Origin: a virus
Length of the DNA: 57,306 nucleotides
IMG/VR virus record: IMGVR_UViG_3300046534_001237
Location: 1-57,306 of that record
Strand: one strand, 5' to 3'
The notes under the pieces are model-generated. The model was not told where the DNA came from and did not search any database. It saw only the letters and a list, made by a program, of their open reading frames with translations. The position numbers were made by a program, and so were the translations under genes. Numbering within the stretch: the first letter of the stretch is position 1; the number at the start of each line of letters is the position of its first letter. Positions 24,401-31,799 of this stretch are shown piece by piece.

Positions 24401-27188
24401 ATAATATTGGCTTGTACTCAGGGTTTGACATACTTTTTTCACCACTATCCAACCCTAATATAATATCAGCACCACCCTCTGAAGCATTAACATAGTCACT
24501 TACCATCTTAAATTGTTGTGCTGTTAATTTTTGCCCTGGATACAGTTGCAAGGAAGCGAAATTTTTATTTGTGACTTTATCTTTTTTGAATGAGGATCTT
24601 ACGCCGCCGTGCCTAATTGAAAATTCCCTGTACCCTAACTCCCCTGTGGTATCAAGCCCAAGCTCTTCGTACCGTTTAATTATGTAACCATAATGATCTT
24701 GCCCTGTGGCGACCACGTTACCATCGGCCAACAACCAAGGCGATAAACTATCATCACCGTATTTAGCCAGACCTTCTGCATTTCCTACCGTGTCACCCTC
24801 CCTTACTGACCTTAACGAGTCGGTATCTTCTTTAGTGGGTTTATTGCCATCCTTGTAGAGTAATGCATTCTCTTCTTCAGTCGCTGATTTGTTACTAGCT
24901 TGAGTGATTGCCTCGCTTGTAGCTGTAATCGCCTCAGCGGTCACTGGGGCAGTCTCAGTTGGCACGTTTAAGCTCGTTTGATCACGTTTAGGCACGTTTG
25001 GCACGTTTGGCACGTTTTGAGACGTAAGTTGCTTAGATACTGAACCTGCTTCGCTGTATGTCTCGACCAAAATATCAGGTCGTATTTTTTGAATTGAGTC
25101 TCGTATGCTTGTCACTGCCTCTGGGTGAGCATTGTTTACTAGAATAGCGCCAACACCGGACATATCGCCACCTATGCGCTCGCCAGGTCTAGCAACCATT
25201 ATCAATGGACCAGTTCGGTAAGATGTGCCGCTAGCAGTTCCTAGTCCAGCTCCAGCGTTCTCGCTTGAGGTAAGTGGTGCGGTGTCTAAGAATCCATCAC
25301 TGTTACGACCCCGAGTAGGATCTGTGCCATTGGTTATCAGGTTTAATAAATTCTCTACGGCACCAGTCAGCGTAGCTTCTTTGCCCATGCCATGAGATTC
25401 CAATTCATTGCCACCGTTTTCAGCTGCATCATTAAAGCCTGAAATAGTATCGGTGTTAGCCATTCCGCCTTCGAACCACTCATCTGTTCGGCGACTTCTG
25501 TTAGTGGTATCCCAGTTAAGGATAGATTGGTCCTGCTCTACTGCCTCACTTGGCATCTGGCTACGAATTAATCCTGACTGCTCAACATTCTCAACTTCTG
25601 ATTCGGGCGTTGATTGAGTACCGGGGAGTTCTTGGAAAGGAAGATCTTCGATATTAATGTCACCCATGACCATTCCACCAGGTTTAACATCAAGCGCTTC
25701 TGGCTCCATGCTGGTTCCTGGCAAAACATTGGGTCCTTCGATCTGACCACCAACAATACCTCTGCCACCTTGTACTTCAGGCATTGGCAGAATATCAATT
25801 TCTTCACTGATGACGCCTTCAAGATCAGGGTAAGTGGTTGGAAGAATATCGATTTCTTCACCAACAACATCTTCAGACTCAGGATAGGCAACCGGAAGAA
25901 TATCAATTTCTTCGACCTGACTTGTATCAATGTTGATGTCAGTATCACCAAATACTTCAGCTCTTATTCTTTCGGCTTGAACATTGGCATCCATCTCAAG
26001 ATCAGGCGCCACAACTTCAACAGCATTCGAGTCTCGGAAAACTTTACCAGCCTGGTTGATGTAGGTATCACGAACAATGTTACCCCTACGGGTTACTGTC
26101 TGAACGTCTTGGCCACCACCAGCTCTATGAGTGGGTGTGAATAGCTCTACTGGTTGTTCTGTTTGATCGTTTTGTTCTGGTGGCTCTGACTGACGTTCAC
26201 CCCTATTTACAATCGCTCCTACTGTGCCTAAAGTGCCGCCAACAGTTACACCGCCAACTAAACCTTGAAGACCTCTTTCTGTCGACGCTAATGCGTATTC
26301 AGATCCAGTCATCTTTGAACCAGCCTCAGTCCCTAATATTTCAGCGCCATATTCCATCTGCTCTTGTACAAATTCAGTTCCACCTTCCCCAACCGCCGCT
26401 TTTAGTATTTTAGTTCCAGCTGTTCCGCCAGCCACAAAGGCAGAGGCTATTCTGTTAAAACCAAACTTCTCCATAGCGCCGATCAATGCGGTAGTCGTGC
26501 CAGCAATAGCCCAATCTTTTTCACTTGGCTCGCCTTTGCGTCCATCGTTAGAAGCTCTGTCTTGAGCAATCTGCTCACTAAATGATGCCCACCAAGCAGG
26601 GAACATAGTTACCGCGAAAAACATATCTGGTAATGATGCAATTCCTGTTTCAATACCGAATGCCGCTAGGTTTTTAGCTTTCTCTAAAATATTGGGATTG
26701 CTTTTCATTTTCTCCCAGTAGTTTTCCTCTACCGAACCATATTCAACTTCGGTAAATTCTTTTTGAAGATCTTCAAGCATCATTGAAGATTCTGATTCTT
26801 GATATTTATCCCACTCAACAGGGTCAAGGTATTTAAACCCCGGCTTTTCATCAGATAAAGGAGCGCCAGGAGTAGCTGCGAATCCACCTACATTCATTCT
26901 ATCGTCTAAGAATCCACCTACTGTTTCAGCGGCACCGTAAAGATTCCCGCCCAGCTCGGCAAATCTCTCCCCGACTTTTCGAGACGCGTTGCCTAATAAT
27001 GAATTTTCTGATTCAAATTCCTTTATCTTGGCGTCCGATGGGTCCACATATTTTTCTGACACGGATGGATCGCTATCACTTTCAGACATAAGCGGGTCGT
27101 CTTGCTCATCAGACAAGAATGAATAGTCCAGAAGACTAGATTCTTCCTCTGGCTCAGAATCGTTTATAAATGAGTAATCGAGTGCCAT
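21414..27188 (-). CDS. Giant polyvalent virion protein with C-terminal N6-adenine methyltransferase domain
   Basis: 1924 residues. The N-terminus has two DYSF motifs in an acidic stretch (DYSFINDSEPEEESSLLDYS), then hydrophobic or amphipathic helices (about 165-340). The middle is low-complexity, with three 18-residue EEIDILP repeats, an NVP tract and two copies of AITATSEAITQASN. Several charged polyvalent-type segments follow. The C-terminal ~260 residues form a Rossmann methyltransferase: VLEPSAGMGHIAEQI (motif I, about 1717-1731) and MNPPF (1779-1783, motif IV), as in N6-adenine MTases. Probably an injected protein that modifies or protects DNA on entry. Confidence 0.8.
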   Translation of the reverse strand: MALDYSFINDSEPEEESSLLDYSFLSDEQDDPLMSESDSDPSVSEKYVDPSDAKIKEFESENSLLGNASRKVGERFAELGGNLYGAAETVGGFLDDRMNVGGFAATPGAPLSDEKPGFKYLDPVEWDKYQESESSMMLEDLQKEFTEVEYGSVEENYWEKMKSNPNILEKAKNLAAFGIETGIASLPDMFFAVTMFPAWWASFSEQIAQDRASNDGRKGEPSEKDWAIAGTTTALIGAMEKFGFNRIASAFVAGGTAGTKILKAAVGEGGTEFVQEQMEYGAEILGTEAGSKMTGSEYALASTERGLQGLVGGVTVGGTLGTVGAIVNRGERQSEPPEQNDQTEQPVELFTPTHRAGGGQDVQTVTRRGNIVRDTYINQAGKVFRDSNAVEVVAPDLEMDANVQAERIRAEVFGDTDINIDTSQVEEIDILPVAYPESEDVVGEEIDILPTTYPDLEGVISEEIDILPMPEVQGGRGIVGGQIEGPNVLPGTSMEPEALDVKPGGMVMGDINIEDLPFQELPGTQSTPESEVENVEQSGLIRSQMPSEAVEQDQSILNWDTTNRSRRTDEWFEGGMANTDTISGFNDAAENGGNELESHGMGKEATLTGAVENLLNLITNGTDPTRGRNSDGFLDTAPLTSSENAGAGLGTASGTSYRTGPLIMVARPGERIGGDMSGVGAILVNNAHPEAVTSIRDSIQKIRPDILVETYSEAGSVSKQLTSQNVPNVPNVPKRDQTSLNVPTETAPVTAEAITATSEAITQASNKSATEEENALLYKDGNKPTKEDTDSLRSVREGDTVGNAEGLAKYGDDSLSPWLLADGNVVATGQDHYGYIIKRYEELGLDTTGELGYREFSIRHGGVRSSFKKDKVTNKNFASLQLYPGQKLTAQQFKMVSDYVNASEGGADIILGLDSGEKSMSNPEYKPILLSDLKLKHTEAGGAITATSEAITQASNEAATSPTNSLPELDFIPTHETSNGEQVVATEEENVFTDRDGNEVEDNYATPIKKAQLKTKTEETFGPKAGQEAEPVKAPPGTGSERANKQSELKPEAVKKTPEDEKPVYEDPIMGPIDATIDKISDGGLKVDELQSSYKMLIDNEQSIKEGLSKLTKPQLIAKYNVGRYEQDKKARVVDAAYDDLKNDFLRPTATDTGFIITSYSFNKDERQQKELDRIMAITQEMIDGYAEKVAKSKVDYKAKLDESSKGMKNPETIQDYKNILNKLGDDAGVKTFSEARALMPLDQRLKFDNLVAKESRSKRVFTKDEQRTRVNSGSQMVEGEIIETTHTKKGYDLFVVQLAERVDKEDFLTLKNSSKKIGGYYSSYRGNGATPGFTFTEKEQAEAFIKLAAGDTSQATEVAQDRVDSFKDDRSQSSVERLLDMAGKLDDRGNTALNSDRKTNTSKRAGQAASAIDKAEGEIAMAETMNNIANGIENGDIQFLDQVRTKTQIDMLDTFVHVGKSSEAIAIHDGDYKKQENMRQQPATSETVEYIEFPTYRVWRSDLARLGRELQQLSGTKLLGNRLLKIADDSSKQYEMFAKENINKVSVFYKKDATDAVFKTKKEADITIQTSGFGGQAISLKVKNGKHQVVMSPSEAQRRGVWTGGTDTRVSINQDFAQEIIAKVNRKQIRVPWQLENSNDKRKRLRSMNIETAAEFRSALQEYVGLRKQQNAPDKIKEMERSMVGRQKDGLDFFPTPAFIADEMIEAADIQEGMTVLEPSAGMGHIAEQIRSSGVEPDVIEMSNKRVELLEAKGFNVVGRDFMEFNSEDGKLYDRIIMNPPFSDRRDSEHIKHAYDLLKPGGRLVSIAGEGVFFGNDKKAKAFRDWVDSVGGTDEKLDEGTFNDPSLPVSTGVNTRMLVIDKGETMFRMEDADPYLSMRGKDISYEVEVEETGEIYTVTSDAAETMTDIDNRISVLEKLRDCI
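25788..25914 (-). repeat. Three 54-bp repeats inside the polyvalent gene
   Basis: AATATC recurs at 25791, 25845 and 25899, exactly 54 bp apart, within three divergent copies encoding EEIDILPxxYPxxEDVVG-like 18-residue units. In-frame repeat expansion in a disordered linker. Confidence 0.85.
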
Positions 27189-27994
27189 TACTTTATGGAC
27201 ATCCAGGTTTCTTCAATTTCAGACAGTTTTTCTTTACCGTAACGCTTAGTCATCATTTCAAGGAAGCGTTTTTTAGTCATTGGTCTACCGCCGACATTTT
27301 TACTTTCTTCGGTACCAGAAGTTTTTACAGGGTTTCGGTTATTGCTCTGACTTGAAGCAAGCTCTTCTTCTGTTCGCTTTTTAACCTCGGGGTCATTCTG
27401 ATTCCATTCATTGCCTGGAATAAAATCATTATCAGACCCATCTTCTTTGCTCATGGTTTTTGCCACTAATGTTCTTTCGTCTACCGTTGATCTTGTTCTA
27501 GTCGATTTTTCACCAGGTTGTAGCACTTCAACTACGCCAGCATCATTTTGTTTCAATGAGTAAACCTTTTTGTGCCCGTCCGGAGTTACTACGACAGCCG
27601 TAAGATTCCCCTCATTATCTGTATATTCAATTGTGGCATTTTTAAAAGTAGCGGTCATTGCGCCTTCAAAGGTAAGGCCACCTCTCTTCATTAAATATTC
27701 AACATTCTTCATCTGATTTGTTGGCTTTTCGCCTTCTTTCTTATCAGCTTTAGCTTTAGATTCAACTATTCCTTCCCTTGAAGCTCTATCAAGAGCGCTT
27801 TCAGAAGCAGTGAATTCCTCACCGGCTAGTCGCTCATCGGTTTGATAACCTCGCTTTTCTTTGTTAAGCGCCTTATTGCGAAGAAATTCTGATTCGTCAC
27901 GTTCTGTTTGTAAATCTTTAGCAAACTGCATTTGCCCGAATTGTGCCATTGCATTACCAGCACCGCCTAAGAATCCTCTGATGATTCCGCCCAT
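27188..27994 (-). CDS. Internal virion-like protein
   Basis: 268 residues. The N-terminus is glycine-rich and amphipathic (MGGIIRGFLGGAGNAMAQFG), followed by a charged helical region (about 25-90) and a small beta domain (AMTATFKNATIEYTDNEGNL). The C-terminus ends in a helix (RFLEMMTKRYGKEKLSEIEE). Genes of this kind next to giant polyvalent proteins are usually ejected internal proteins. It is coupled by TAATG to the preceding gene. The role is inferred from position. Confidence 0.65.
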   Translation of the reverse strand: MGGIIRGFLGGAGNAMAQFGQMQFAKDLQTERDESEFLRNKALNKEKRGYQTDERLAGEEFTASESALDRASREGIVESKAKADKKEGEKPTNQMKNVEYLMKRGGLTFEGAMTATFKNATIEYTDNEGNLTAVVVTPDGHKKVYSLKQNDAGVVEVLQPGEKSTRTRSTVDERTLVAKTMSKEDGSDNDFIPGNEWNQNDPEVKKRTEEELASSQSNNRNPVKTSGTEESKNVGGRPMTKKRFLEMMTKRYGKEKLSEIEETWMSIK

Positions 27995-28626
27995 TACATT
28001 GCACCCGCTGCGTTACCCGATTGAACTTGACTACCGACAATACCAGGCTTTGGCTGCATAGCTTGCCCGACACCTTCAGCAATAGGAGTCTTCTGTGGCT
28101 GACCTTCTTCTGCAAGACCTCGATCGACTTCGGCTTGAGCTTGAGCTTGAAACTCTGGTGTTATTTCGCCATTAGCTATTTGACCATCACCATAATATTT
28201 TGCGCCATACATCAAAGCATCGGTTACTTGCTGCTCTTCGTCTTTGTCAGAATCGTATTGAAAAATGTTATTTGCTTTACCGAGTTCATTTAGATCATCA
28301 ACAACTTCGGCACCAGCGTTAATCACAATACCAGTATCGATATCACGACCAGCCTGCTTGCTAGAGTCGACTAGGGACTTCATGATCATTGCACCAGCCT
28401 GACCCATCACTTGCGCGGGAGACTCACCAGTACCCAGTAAGGTTAAGATCTTTTCTTTACCAGAACCAAAGATCATTTTGCGAGCCCGAACAGTCAGAAA
28501 GTCATACATCATCTGCTCTTCTTCACTTGCAGCTTCTTCGCCATCTTCGTTAAGAATTGGATCAGGATCTTTAGTGCCGCCAAATCCCCTAGGATCAGTG
28601 GTTGAGTCTTCTACATTCATTTCCAT
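27994..28626 (-). CDS. Putative internal/ejection protein
   Basis: 210 residues. An acidic N-terminus is followed by a helical domain (LTVRARKMIFGSGKEKILTL, then PAQVMGQAGAMIMKSLVDSS), then VVDDLNELGKANNIF and a Q/A-rich tail. The QVMGQAGAMIM segment resembles internal proteins of other podoviruses. It lies directly upstream of the membrane-active protein gene set, and overlaps neither neighbour. Confidence is limited to virion association. Confidence 0.6.
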   Translation of the reverse strand: MEMNVEDSTTDPRGFGGTKDPDPILNEDGEEAASEEEQMMYDFLTVRARKMIFGSGKEKILTLLGTGESPAQVMGQAGAMIMKSLVDSSKQAGRDIDTGIVINAGAEVVDDLNELGKANNIFQYDSDKDEEQQVTDALMYGAKYYGDGQIANGEITPEFQAQAQAEVDRGLAEEGQPQKTPIAEGVGQAMQPKPGIVGSQVQSGNAAGAM

Positions 28627-28638
28627 TATCTAATACCT

Positions 28639-29364
28639 TTAAGCGAATTCGCCCCGTTTATTCATATCGGGGAGCTGGTCCCGAGGAATAGGGCGATTTT
28701 GGTTTTGATTTTGAACTTGATTATTTGCTACTTGTTGACCAGCGACTACAGGAGCATTCGTAGTCGGTGATGTAGAAGCAGAATTATTACTGGTTGGTGG
28801 TGGATTGTTCATTTGACGATTAACAACTCCAGAGCTGCCATCATAATTAAAACCCATTAAGCCTCGATCTTTTTTAGAAGCTTCTTGTCGATCCATCATA
28901 TCGCTTTCGGCATCAGCACCGGCTATTCCAGCTACGCCTTGACCCACCATCATTGCAGCCATTGGATTAGCTTGTAACCAACCCATCATGCCTGTTTCTG
29001 CGGTCTTCTTAACAACTTCATTGCCAACCGTATTGGCTACCACATTGCCTGTGTTAGCTGCAGCTGATCCACCCATGCCAGCCGAAAGATTGCCCGGCAT
29101 AGTAGACGCTTGAGCGACTGTGGATGCAGTGGCACCAGCTGACGCAGTACCGCCCATACCAGCCGATAAGTTTCCAGGCAAGTTAGCTGTGGCACCTCCC
29201 CAGGTCGTAGCTCCCGTTGCCGTAGAAGCCCCCACTGATGGGGCAGCAAAGGCACTCATAGCAGCGCTAGCGGTGTAATAAATAGCAACCGCCATTATCG
29301 CTGGCTTGATAAGTGGTTCTAACTTTTTAAATACTTTCCCAATGCTCTTAGCTATGCCGCTCAT
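28639..29364 (-). CDS. Putative membrane-interacting virion protein
   Basis: 241 residues. N-terminal helix IGKVFKKLEPLIKPAIMAVA with an amphipathic then hydrophobic stretch, followed by an A/G/S/T-rich region with a repeated NLSAGMGGxA motif (two copies around 62 and 92), a second hydrophobic segment (PMAAMMVGQGVAGIAGA) and an N/Q-rich tail. This pattern suits an ejection protein that enters the host envelope. Its start overlaps the acetyltransferase gene (ATGA). Confidence 0.6.
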   Translation of the reverse strand: MSGIAKSIGKVFKKLEPLIKPAIMAVAIYYTASAAMSAFAAPSVGASTATGATTWGGATANLPGNLSAGMGGTASAGATASTVAQASTMPGNLSAGMGGSAAANTGNVVANTVGNEVVKKTAETGMMGWLQANPMAAMMVGQGVAGIAGADAESDMMDRQEASKKDRGLMGFNYDGSSGVVNRQMNNPPPTSNNSASTSPTTNAPVVAGQQVANNQVQNQNQNRPIPRDQLPDMNKRGEFA

Positions 29365-29822
29365 GATTTTGTACTCATTGTGTAAATACCACCAACTTTA
29401 TGTAGCCCTAATTTACCATACATCTCGCCAACTCTCTCGAAATCACCTATACCACTCGAAATCCCTAATGTTACTCGAACGACTTTGGGCTTGCTTTTTG
29501 CCCAATCAATAAAGCTTTTCAATACTTTTGGCGCTAGATGTCGATAATCTTTTCGGATATAAAAGGCGATATCTGTGCCATATCTTTTACGACTAAAAAA
29601 TAGATCATCAATAATGCCAAGTAAAAACCCTTGAGGTTTATCATCATCATCGACTACCACGATAACCCTACTGCTTTTTTGGCCCATCATGTTAGCTACC
29701 ATTAGTTTGAACTTGGGTACATCTGGCGCAACGTCGCTATAATCACTTTCCTGAAGTAGCTCCATGCCAAGATCAACAATAGCTTTCATATCGGGTATAT
29801 CGCCTAATCGAACTTTACTCAT
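29361..29822 (-). CDS. GNAT-family acetyltransferase
   Basis: 153 residues with a GNAT layout: KVRLGDIPDMKAIVDLGMEL, then DDDKPQGFLLGIIDDLFFS (beta 2-4), AFYIRKDYRHLAPKVLKSFI (acetyl-CoA loop region) and GFERVGEMYGKLGLHKVG-like ending at residues about 128-145. The canonical R/Q-x-x-G-x-G/A loop is replaced by RHLAPK, so cofactor binding may differ. It lies inside the virion block, as small GNATs often do in podoviruses; a role in particle proteins is inferred. Confidence 0.75.
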   Translation of the reverse strand: MSKVRLGDIPDMKAIVDLGMELLQESDYSDVAPDVPKFKLMVANMMGQKSSRVIVVVDDDDKPQGFLLGIIDDLFFSRKRYGTDIAFYIRKDYRHLAPKVLKSFIDWAKSKPKVVRVTLGISSGIGDFERVGEMYGKLGLHKVGGIYTMSTKS

Positions 29823-29824
29823 CT

Positions 29825-31702
29825 CTATTGTGCATTCATGCCACCACCAGATCCTTCGCTAGAATTGCTAGAACCAAAACCCTGAAACTTATTGCTAATA
29901 CTCTGAAAATTTCCTCCATCAACCTCTGGCCTTGGTTCTGGCCGCTCTGGCGAAAAATCAGTGTCCCATTTCCAACCAGTAAAACCAGATAGCACATCGT
30001 CATAAACCGCTAACTGAGCATCCCGGTTATCCTGTACTAGCTGAATGGCTGATGCTTGTTGTTCAGCTGATCTATCGCTCATTCCAATATCCACAATCTG
30101 TTTCTGCGTGTCTCGAATAATGGTGTTCATAGTTGTCACTATCTGAAGCTGACTTTCGTCTGAAAACTTCTCATTGTTCATGTGAACTTCAAACGCTTGT
30201 CTAAGAGCTGAATCTTTTACCATTTCGGCATCACGAAGCGAACTTTCCAGTCTTGCCAGGCTTTCATTTAGTGATGAGCTATTATTATCTCTGTTGACAT
30301 TAAATACATGCAATGCCTCGTCGCGCCTTCTTTCCAATGCGCTAAGATTTTCCTGCTCTGCTTGGTTTAAAGTTGATAAGTTGTCATCACGCTTAATTGT
30401 AAGGTTACTCAAGAGTTGATTTTCTTCGTTAGTTAACGCACTTCTCTGGAGTTCTTCTTCTCTATTTAAGGTAGATTGATTGGTATCTCTTTGGATATTC
30501 AAGTTGGCAGAGTTATTATCTCGCTTCATCTCTAAAGCGTTTAGATTGTTTTGTTCTTCCTGAGACAAAGATGATGCGTTATTGTCTCTCTTCATAGAAA
30601 GATCGTTAAGAACTCTATTTTCCTCGGTCGTCAGTCCACTTTGGACTGCCATTTCATTTGTTCTTAGCTGACTAGAAGCTGAATCACGTTTCATCTCTAG
30701 TGAGTTTAGGTTTTGCTGTTCAGACTGCGTGAGTGAAGATGAGTTGTTATCACGTTTCATGGATAACTGGTTAAGCAGTTCATTCTCTTGGTTTGTCAGA
30801 CCGCTCTGTACGGCCATCTCATTCTGTCTTAGATCACTCGAAGCCGAATCACGCTTCATTTCCAATGCGTTTAGGTTATTTTGCTCGGACTGGGTAAGAG
30901 ACGAAGCATTATTATCCCGCTTCATTGATAGCTGATTAAGAACCCTATTTTCTTCTGTTGTTAACGCACTCTGGTTGCTTTGCTCTGAAATATTTAGCTG
31001 GGACTGAGCTGCGTCACGCTTCATCTCTAAAGATTTAAGATTATCTTGTTCTGCCTGAGTTAACGACGAGGCGTTATTGTCACGCTTAATCGATAGCTGA
31101 TTTAATAGTTGGTTTTCTTGATTTGTTAGCCCACTCTGGACATTCATTTCCTGCCTGGTTAATTGGCTAGAAGCTGCATCCCGTTTCATTTCTAACTCTT
31201 TCAGGCTTTTTTGCTCTGCTTGCGATAGTGATGAGGCATTATTGTCGCGCTTCATTGATAACTGATTGAGTAAAGAATTCTCCTGATTACTTAAAGTGCT
31301 TTTTAATGCCATCTCACCGCGAACTAAACCACTTTTATTCCTATCTGTTTCCATATTCAGATTAGCGTTTTGGCGGTTTTCAAGGAACCTGTTTTCAGTA
31401 TTTTGGTTATTAGTGCGAGTATCAGAAAAGGTTTTTGCGTCTGGTGTGGCGATAGGTATAGCGCTATTGATTGCCGCTTCGCGACCTTCGCCTCTAGCAA
31501 TGGTGCTATTGATTAATCCCCTGCTATTCGACTGCCTAGCAGTTTCATTTTCTTGTAAGTTTACATAAGCACTACTGCCGCTCGTAAGACCTTTTAATTG
31601 CCCTTGGACCGTATCTGTTTTCTGGTTAACCTTATTCTTAACCGGCTTGACTGGATTAGTCGCGGTTTGAGAATTAGGTAACATTTGATTAGTTATTGCC
31701 AT
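29825..31702 (-). CDS. Virion-region protein with 35 tandem 11-residue repeats
   Basis: 625 residues. Residues 116-500 are an unbroken run of about 35 units of 11 residues, nearly all ending in Leu: for example SMKRDNNASSL, TQSEQNNLNAL, EMKRDSASSQL, RTNEMAVQSGL, TNQENELLNQL. These five form a 55-residue super-repeat. Hendecads usually give right-handed coiled coils or long straight helices; as one helix this segment would span about 58 nm. The N-terminus is T/N-rich and the C-terminus has VLSGFTGWKWDTDFS then a G/S tail. Its place between the S74 fibre and the ejection-type genes suggests a rod, needle or ejected protein. No family recognised. Confidence 0.75.
   Translation of the reverse strand: MAITNQMLPNSQTATNPVKPVKNKVNQKTDTVQGQLKGLTSGSSAYVNLQENETARQSNSRGLINSTIARGEGREAAINSAIPIATPDAKTFSDTRTNNQNTENRFLENRQNANLNMETDRNKSGLVRGEMALKSTLSNQENSLLNQLSMKRDNNASSLSQAEQKSLKELEMKRDAASSQLTRQEMNVQSGLTNQENQLLNQLSIKRDNNASSLTQAEQDNLKSLEMKRDAAQSQLNISEQSNQSALTTEENRVLNQLSMKRDNNASSLTQSEQNNLNALEMKRDSASSDLRQNEMAVQSGLTNQENELLNQLSMKRDNNSSSLTQSEQQNLNSLEMKRDSASSQLRTNEMAVQSGLTTEENRVLNDLSMKRDNNASSLSQEEQNNLNALEMKRDNNSANLNIQRDTNQSTLNREEELQRSALTNEENQLLSNLTIKRDDNLSTLNQAEQENLSALERRRDEALHVFNVNRDNNSSSLNESLARLESSLRDAEMVKDSALRQAFEVHMNNEKFSDESQLQIVTTMNTIIRDTQKQIVDIGMSDRSAEQQASAIQLVQDNRDAQLAVYDDVLSGFTGWKWDTDFSPERPEPRPEVDGGNFQSISNKFQGFGSSNSSEGSGGGMNAQ
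30203..31357 (-). repeat. Array of about thirty-five 33-bp coding repeats (165-bp super-repeat)
   Basis: In-frame 33-bp units encode the 11-residue repeats. Groups of five are more alike than neighbours, so duplication probably occurred in 165-bp blocks. Runs such as KRDNNASSL recur with synonymous changes at the DNA level, so the array looks selected and not newly expanded. Confidence 0.85.
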
Positions 31703-31727
31703 TACAATTCCTGATTAATTTATTGCC

Positions 31728-31799
31728 CTAAAGTGCTGCAATTATAAATGCCCATAGCGGCCTGCTTTGCGTTTTTCGGTTGCGTATGTAATTAGTCAT
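31728..31799 (-). CDS. Possible 23-aa peptide
   Basis: ATG 31799 overlaps the stop of the S74 fibre gene (ATGA); the peptide is basic (NYIRNRKTQSRP) then hydrophobic (LWAFIIAAL). The coupling is the only support. The 31703-31795 gap otherwise shows nothing clear. Confidence 0.25.
   Translation of the reverse strand: MTNYIRNRKTQSRPLWAFIIAAL

Noticed and set aside
21414-27188. N4-type virion RNA polymerase
   Set aside because: Size and position are suggestive, but no T7-like polymerase motifs are seen; the recognisable C-terminal domain is a methyltransferase.
30203-31357. CRISPR-like or non-coding tandem repeat array
   Set aside because: The 33-bp units are in frame, diverged at synonymous sites and encode a constant 11-residue pattern, so it is a coding repeat.
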